Assembly (NCBI RefSeq): GCF_000485595.1
Contig: NW_014578302.1
Coordinates: forward strand, 18,073 to 50,304
Reading direction: 5' to 3'
DNA: 32,232 bases
Source of the DNA: Priapulus caudatus
Taxonomy: Eukaryota > Priapulida > Priapulimorpha > Priapulimorphida > Priapulidae
Below, piece after piece: positions 28,204 to 32,232 of the stretch (the stretch's first letter is position 1; each line of letters starts with the position of its first letter). A program made the position numbers and the translations under genes. The notes beneath the pieces are model-generated. The model ran no database searches, was not told the DNA's origin, and saw only the letters and a program-made list of their open reading frames with translations.

Positions 28204-29298
28204 GGCGCTCAAGAATCTACGATGGCGGCACATGAACGCGTGAGGACGCCGACCAAATTATTTACACTTTTTGCCCCTGCTGGCTGACGAACATCTCATG
28301 AAGCATATCCAACGGCCGCAGAACATCCACGTTCAACGAGAGGTACAGCAGCGGGGAAAGCCATGACAGCGTCAAAAGCATCGAGCTCATTCTCCTCGCT
28401 CCGCATCCCTCCACATTTTCGACCACTGTTGTACGCGACACCTGCCGACGACCTATACCGACCATCGCATAAGCTGGAGAATGTCAGCGGGCGCAACGCG
28501 CTGGTTGTAAGTTACAGCAGTCATATTTTCCAACTTTCTCTCGGGTTTTTCCTTGAGCGATATGTTCACACCCCACCTGCTGATAAACGGCAGACAGAAC
28601 GAACGACCTGCAACGTCATCAAATGCTGTTCTGCTGTTTCCGGACGCAAGCTGCGCAGGTCGCGAAATCGAGCAGCGGCTTCGGAGATGTGGCCATCACC
28701 AGCTGCACGGTACAACATTGAGCCGGCATGATTTTACATTGTGGCGTTACTCGCGAGAATATTCAACGCAGAAACGCGCAGATTGTTAGGCGAAGGGGAA
28801 TGCCTAAGGTCCTAGTGGGTACCGCACACGCAAACGGGCATGGCGGCAGCGGGCTTAACAGTCACGGGATAATTCAATTATCAGCTCGAGCTGATTTGGC
28901 CTAGTCTCGCCGTGCCTCGCTCGTCCTGGGTTCGCTGCGTGTAGCGGGGCTTTATATAATAATTCTTCTTTTAAACGACTACAGGCGGCCGTCTATGCAG
29001 CGGCGTGCCTACTCCGGTATTGGTATATATCTCAATTCGCCGATATATCATTATCTACTTCAACATTTGATATATATATAGTTGTATATTTGGTGTCGTT
29101 CTTACATATTTTCATGATGTTACCTATATTATATTTTATACGGTCGGGCATTTTGTATTATGAGTTGTACTCAGTTGTCCGTCCAATGCATTTGACAATA
29201 TATGCTTCGATATTACATTGTGAAACACATTTTTTTCCGTCTCTTCATCTCTCTGTATATACTATATAATATATATATATATATATCATATATATAGT
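28204..29298 (+). repeat. Noisy duplicate of 27180-28202 after a single N
   Basis: The same order of sequence as the 3' half of the DUF3987-like gene and its AT-rich flank, beginning right after the N at 28203. Differences are dominated by 1- to 3-base insertions and deletions, which destroy every frame. The pattern looks like an unpolished long read or an unmerged overlap rather than a diverged paralogue. Confidence 0.85.
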
Positions 29299-29960
29299 CT
29301 AGCCTGCGTCGCGGTGGCACTGGGTAACATCGTGCTAGTAATTCATACTACTATAATGGGCCAGCATCGGAAGCATTAGGTAAAAATCGACAATAAGCGA
29401 TTGCACACAATAGGGTCAATATTTCAAATCAGTCTAATAAGATAATAAGCATGGGGAAAAACTATTAGCGTATGACATTTATATGACAGCACAACCCAAC
29501 TTAGAAGCCTGGACCATAATAGTAATATGGTGTAAATGACAAAGTTAGTAAACAAGCGCATGTACGAATGGGTTGGACTTTTCATTGCAAGCTCTGATAA
29601 ACAATGTTTTTCGTGTTACCTTCTGTGGTGCGGCAAATATGTAGAGATGTAACGATGTTCTTTACGTTACTTGATAGTTGGTATATAGTGATGTCGAACT
29701 TGTAGCCAAAAGATAGAGAAAGAGAAGGCGCCAGTTTATACATGTTCGATATAATTCTGCGTTTAATGGCTGGTACTTGAAATACAGAGTACAGAGGTGT
29801 GGTCGCGGTGCGTTGGGCGTATGCGAGCCTGGTTGGGGAAGCGAATTCCCGGACTTTTCTTTGCGGGCTCCGGCCTTTTAATACACGGGCACGACGGCGG
29901 CGACAGCGCATGCGCCGTTTCACATCCTGAGGCCCTTGGCTCGAGATCAATTATAATATT
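29299..29960. other. Interval with no confident gene
   Basis: An open minus-strand frame at 29582-29950 (122 codons) is rich in Arg at its start and Ser/Leu later, with no domain recognised. It is probably chance. Confidence 0.5.
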
Positions 29961-30335
29961 GAACCGCCTCGGAGGATCCTCTCGCTCAAAGCTGCTGGCC
30001 GCGTAATCCCATTACGCGGGGCCTTCGAGGATCCTCTCGACTTCAAAGAGACGCCGCTAATTGGCATTATGGACTCCTGGCCGAGGATGGCTCCTATGCG
30101 TGCTTCACCCTGGCGCCGGCTAAATTGGGTGCAAGCGTCCGCGGTAACTATCAGTTACTGGAACGGCTCTTCGGAGGATCGCATCTCGATTCAAAGACTG
30201 CCGCTAATCCTATTACGCGGGCCCTTCGAGGATCCTCTCGACGCTCAAGAGACCCGCTACTGGCCATTATTGAGCTCTGCCGAGGATTCCCTATCCTTCA
30301 CCATGGCGCCGGCTAATTGGTCACGTACCTTCTAA
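29960..30335. repeat. Two noisy tandem copies of an about 190-bp GC-rich unit
   Basis: The units at about 29965-30140 and 30165-30335 share GAGGATCCTCTCGA, CTAATCC(C)ATTACGCGG, GCCTTCGAGG and GGCGCCGGCTAA(A)TTGG, with many indels. Short frames here are not supported as genes. Confidence 0.7.
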
Positions 30336-30439
30336 GTGATAGGCCAGCTTAGCGGGCACCTTGCACTGTGAGAATATAGCATGCCGGCGGTCGCACTCAT
30401 CAGGTCGATACACATAGGGACACGTACCGGATACAGCAG

Positions 30440-30795
30440 GATATACACATATACGCGGCTACTGAGCTATTGATTGGGTGGCCACGGTTGCTAGGGGAAC
30501 ACGCGTAGTCATAGATAGTAAGGTAGGCGGCCCTATGCCGACTGCACATTACATACGGCGATACTGCTATATTGATTGGCCACGGTTGCTAAGGGGCAAA
30601 CACCGTAGCATAGATATATAGGCGTGCATATTGCCGACTCAGCATACATATGGCGGTTACTGGCTATTGGATTGGGCCACGTTGCTAGGGCTCAACGACC
30701 GTAGGCAGTAGATATATAGGCTGGCATGATGCCGACTCCACATACATACGCGATACTGCTATTGATTGGCGGTTGCTAGGGGACACGCCGCGTAA
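30440..30795. repeat. Minisatellite of about 105-bp units, four copies
   Basis: Each unit contains ACTG(C)TATTGATTGG, CCACGGTTGCTAGGGG, a CACCGTAG-like block, TAGATATATAGG and TGCCGACT..CA(C)ATACATA. Copies differ mainly by indels. Confidence 0.85.
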
Positions 30796-31282
30796 ATGCA
30801 CCGCGGAGTCCGCGTCGCATGAGGGGGGGGGGAGGTCATGCTTGTAACGAGGCTTACGTCATTGGTTCTCCCCCCACTAAACGATGTTTACGAAAGTGGA
30901 CCATCGATTCCAAGCTCCGGCTGGCGCCGTATGCTTATTCTATTTGATTTTACATATTTATTTATTTATTTATTTATTTATTTATTTTTTTCGTTTTGTT
31001 TATTTTATAGCCGAATTAGCCGCGTAATTTTTCTCGTAATACGCTAAATGGAATGGATCCCGTCGATGAAATGCTATGCTACACAATACAATGTTATGCT
31101 ATACAATACAATACAATACAATACAATATAGTCAATAAAATCCCATATAGTTTATATTGTATTGTATTGCCCGTACAATATACCCGTACAAGTACAATAC
31201 AATACAATATACCCGTACAATATACCCGTACAAGTACAATACAATATCATACTGTCAATACAATACAATACCGGGGGAGGAC
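30796..31282. repeat. Simple-sequence tract (G run, TTTA and ATACA repeats)
   Basis: A G10 run near 30822, a TTTA array at about 30954-30988 and AATAC/CCGTACAATA repeats at about 31080-31270 precede the GC-rich block. No gene is present. Confidence 0.85.
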
Positions 31283-32230
31283 CTATCGGTCAGCTCCTCC
31301 CGCACGGTCGTCCTCCTGATCTTGCTCCTGGGCTCCGTCGGGGGCTGGCGGTTGGCCCGACAGGGCTCTAATCATGGCATCCATCGCCCGATCATTCGCC
31401 GTCCGGCGGATGTGTGCCGGTTGTGGGGTGGTGGAATCGGAGTCGCCGTCGTCGTCAATGACGATTTCGTAGTTCGCCGCGTCGGCGGTGACCGGCCCCA
31501 CGAGGGGGTGAAAATAGTCCCGGTAAACGATCGTGGGTTGCGGGACGAGCCCGTTCTCGAGCTCGACGTCGAACTGCAGTTCAGTGTCGGCGTCCTCGCC
31601 GAGCTCGAGTTCATCCGCCGTCGGGTCGGCGGCGGTCCCTGACCCGACGGGGGAGACGCAGCGCTCCTGGGGAGGGACGCGGTGCCACTCCCCGTTCTCA
31701 TCTTCGAGCTGAAGCCGCCTCTGAAGATGCTCGTCGTCGGCGACGGTCTGCACAAAGATCCCAGTGTAGGGGCCCTGCTGGATTGGGGCCAGCCGAGTGC
31801 TGTCCCACGAGTTCGTGGGGGAGCGTTGACGAGGGACGTCCGGCTCGTTGTAGGGCTGGCGCGGCTCGGTGTAGGGCTGGCGCGGCTCGGTGTAGGGCTG
31901 GCGCGGCTCGTTGTAGGGCTGGCGCGGCTCGTTGTAGGGCTGGCGCGGCTCGTAGGGCTGGCGCGGCTCGTTGTAGGGCTGGCGCGGCTCGTTGTAGGGC
32001 TGGCGCGGCTCGTTGTAGGGCTGGCGCGGCGCGGCCGTGCCGATGAACCGGGCGTGCGGCGGTGGGACCGTGTGTAGCTGTCGGCCCCGCGTCGCGATGC
32101 AGGCGGTGCAGGGGCAGATGGCACTATCATAGCATGCCCGCTCGTAGGCCGCACCGACCGAGCAGGCGATGCAGGCGCAGCCAGCCCCCGCGCAGGCGTA
32201 GGCGCGGGCAGCCTCCGTGCAGGCGGCGCA
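31283..32230 (-). CDS. Unrecognised GC-rich gene: Cys/Ala-rich, PRQPY-repeat, acidic protein (5' end outside window)
   Basis: One minus-strand frame is open for 315 codons from the window edge to a TAG at 31283-31285, with no in-frame ATG, so the N-terminus lies beyond the window. In order it has: a Cys/Ala-rich segment with ten Cys, including two C-x(4,5)-C-x-C-x2-C motifs (CAGAGCACIAC and CYDSAICPCTAC); a linker with VPPPHARFIGT; nine copies of PRQPY within E-P-R-Q-P-Y-(N/T) heptads (one lacking the last residue); then an acidic C-terminal region of about 170 residues with DELELGEDAD, a YRDYFHPLVG segment and IDDDGDSDS. Length changes in the repeat array are multiples of three and third codon positions are G/C-rich. 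Both points support this frame over the overlapping RASPTTS frame. The family is not recognised. It could be a host gene, a viral or horizontally acquired gene, or a contaminant. Confidence 0.55.
   Translation of the reverse strand, partial: CAACTEAARAYACAGAGCACIACSVGAAYERACYDSAICPCTACIATRGRQLHTVPPPHARFIGTAAPRQPYNEPRQPYNEPRQPYNEPRQPYEPRQPYNEPRQPYNEPRQPYTEPRQPYTEPRQPYNEPDVPRQRSPTNSWDSTRLAPIQQGPYTGIFVQTVADDEHLQRRLQLEDENGEWHRVPPQERCVSPVGSGTAADPTADELELGEDADTELQFDVELENGLVPQPTIVYRDYFHPLVGPVTADAANYEIVIDDDGDSDSTTPQPAHIRRTANDRAMDAMIRALSGQPPAPDGAQEQDQEDDRAGGADR
31842..32032 (-). repeat. 21-bp tandem repeat encoding PRQPY heptads
   Basis: Nine near-identical units (CGCGGCTCGTTGTAGGGCTG on the plus strand plus one base), one of 18 bp. 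Two units have GGTGTA in place of GTTGTA, changing N to T. It lies within the open frame 31283-32230. Confidence 0.95.
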
Positions 32231-32232
32231 GG

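Noticed and set aside
29582-29950. 122-codon minus-strand frame
   Set aside because: Arg-rich start and low-complexity tail, no domain, and located in noisy sequence.
30390-30795. CRISPR-like array
   Set aside because: Units are about 105 bp with repeated 'spacers' and the context is animal transposon DNA. It is a minisatellite.
31372-32154. 260-codon minus-strand frame rich in RASPTTS repeats and the plus-strand GAARCRA frames
   Set aside because: They are alternative frames of the 21-bp repeat. The frame ending at 31283 has better composition and extends to the window edge.

Overview
The window looks like metazoan nuclear DNA, probably from a marine or aquatic invertebrate, and it is almost entirely transposable-element debris. 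The signs are low gene density, TTAGGG-type interstitial telomeric repeats, many animal-type transposon families (hAT, pogo/Tigger-like, PIF/Harbinger-like and piggyBac-like MITEs, Helitron, Merlin, Mag/K02A2.6-like Gypsy), a tRNA-like SINE and no operon structure. No species can be named from the sequence. There is one run of 10 Ns (10912-10921) and two single Ns (22011, 28203). Sequence around these points is duplicated with many small indels, so parts of the window are probably unpolished or unmerged assembly.

1-12.9 kb is a nested transposon stack. A large inverted-repeat (foldback-like) element has arms of about 490 bp at 377-1813 and 8192-8684. A 947-bp non-autonomous Helitron (533-1479) sits inside the left arm, and the right arm preserves the empty site. 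Between the arms lie a 720-bp palindrome (2291-3014), a decayed hAT with recognisable transposase fragments (3042-5723) that itself holds a 725-bp CA/CG/TG minisatellite and a small TTAGGG-bearing inverted-repeat element, and a pogo/Tigger-like MITE (6292-7051). A second hAT-like element (8685-11700) interrupts the right arm, and the interrupted target sequence resumes on the far side of the N gap. The first 946 bases of the window recur at 9962-10911.

12.9-17.1 kb holds a third hAT (ZMYM-like transposase, frameshifted), a Harbinger-like MITE and a piggyBac-like MITE. 17.1-22.4 kb is a Gypsy LTR retrotransposon on the minus strand: gag, protease, RT and RNase H are broken by frameshifts, but the 425-aa integrase end of pol is intact. 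22.4-23.6 kb has a FAR1/ZSWIM-like fragment, a tRNA-like SINE and a Merlin transposase that stops at a short telomeric repeat.

23.6-29.3 kb is the most unusual part. Three diverged direct repeats each carry the same TATA box and downstream leader, and the third leads straight into a P-loop protein of the DUF3987 type (26416-27833, frameshifted). The 3' half of that gene is repeated, with heavy indel noise, after the N at 28203. A 180-bp block of TTAGGG variants interrupts the first repeat. 29.9-30.8 kb holds noisy tandem repeats.

31.28-32.23 kb changes abruptly to very GC-rich DNA with a 315-codon open frame on the minus strand that runs off the window. It encodes a Cys/Ala-rich segment, nine PRQPY heptads and an acidic C-terminus, and I do not recognise its family. 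Apart from this frame, the DUF3987 gene and the Gypsy integrase, nothing here looks like a functional protein gene.
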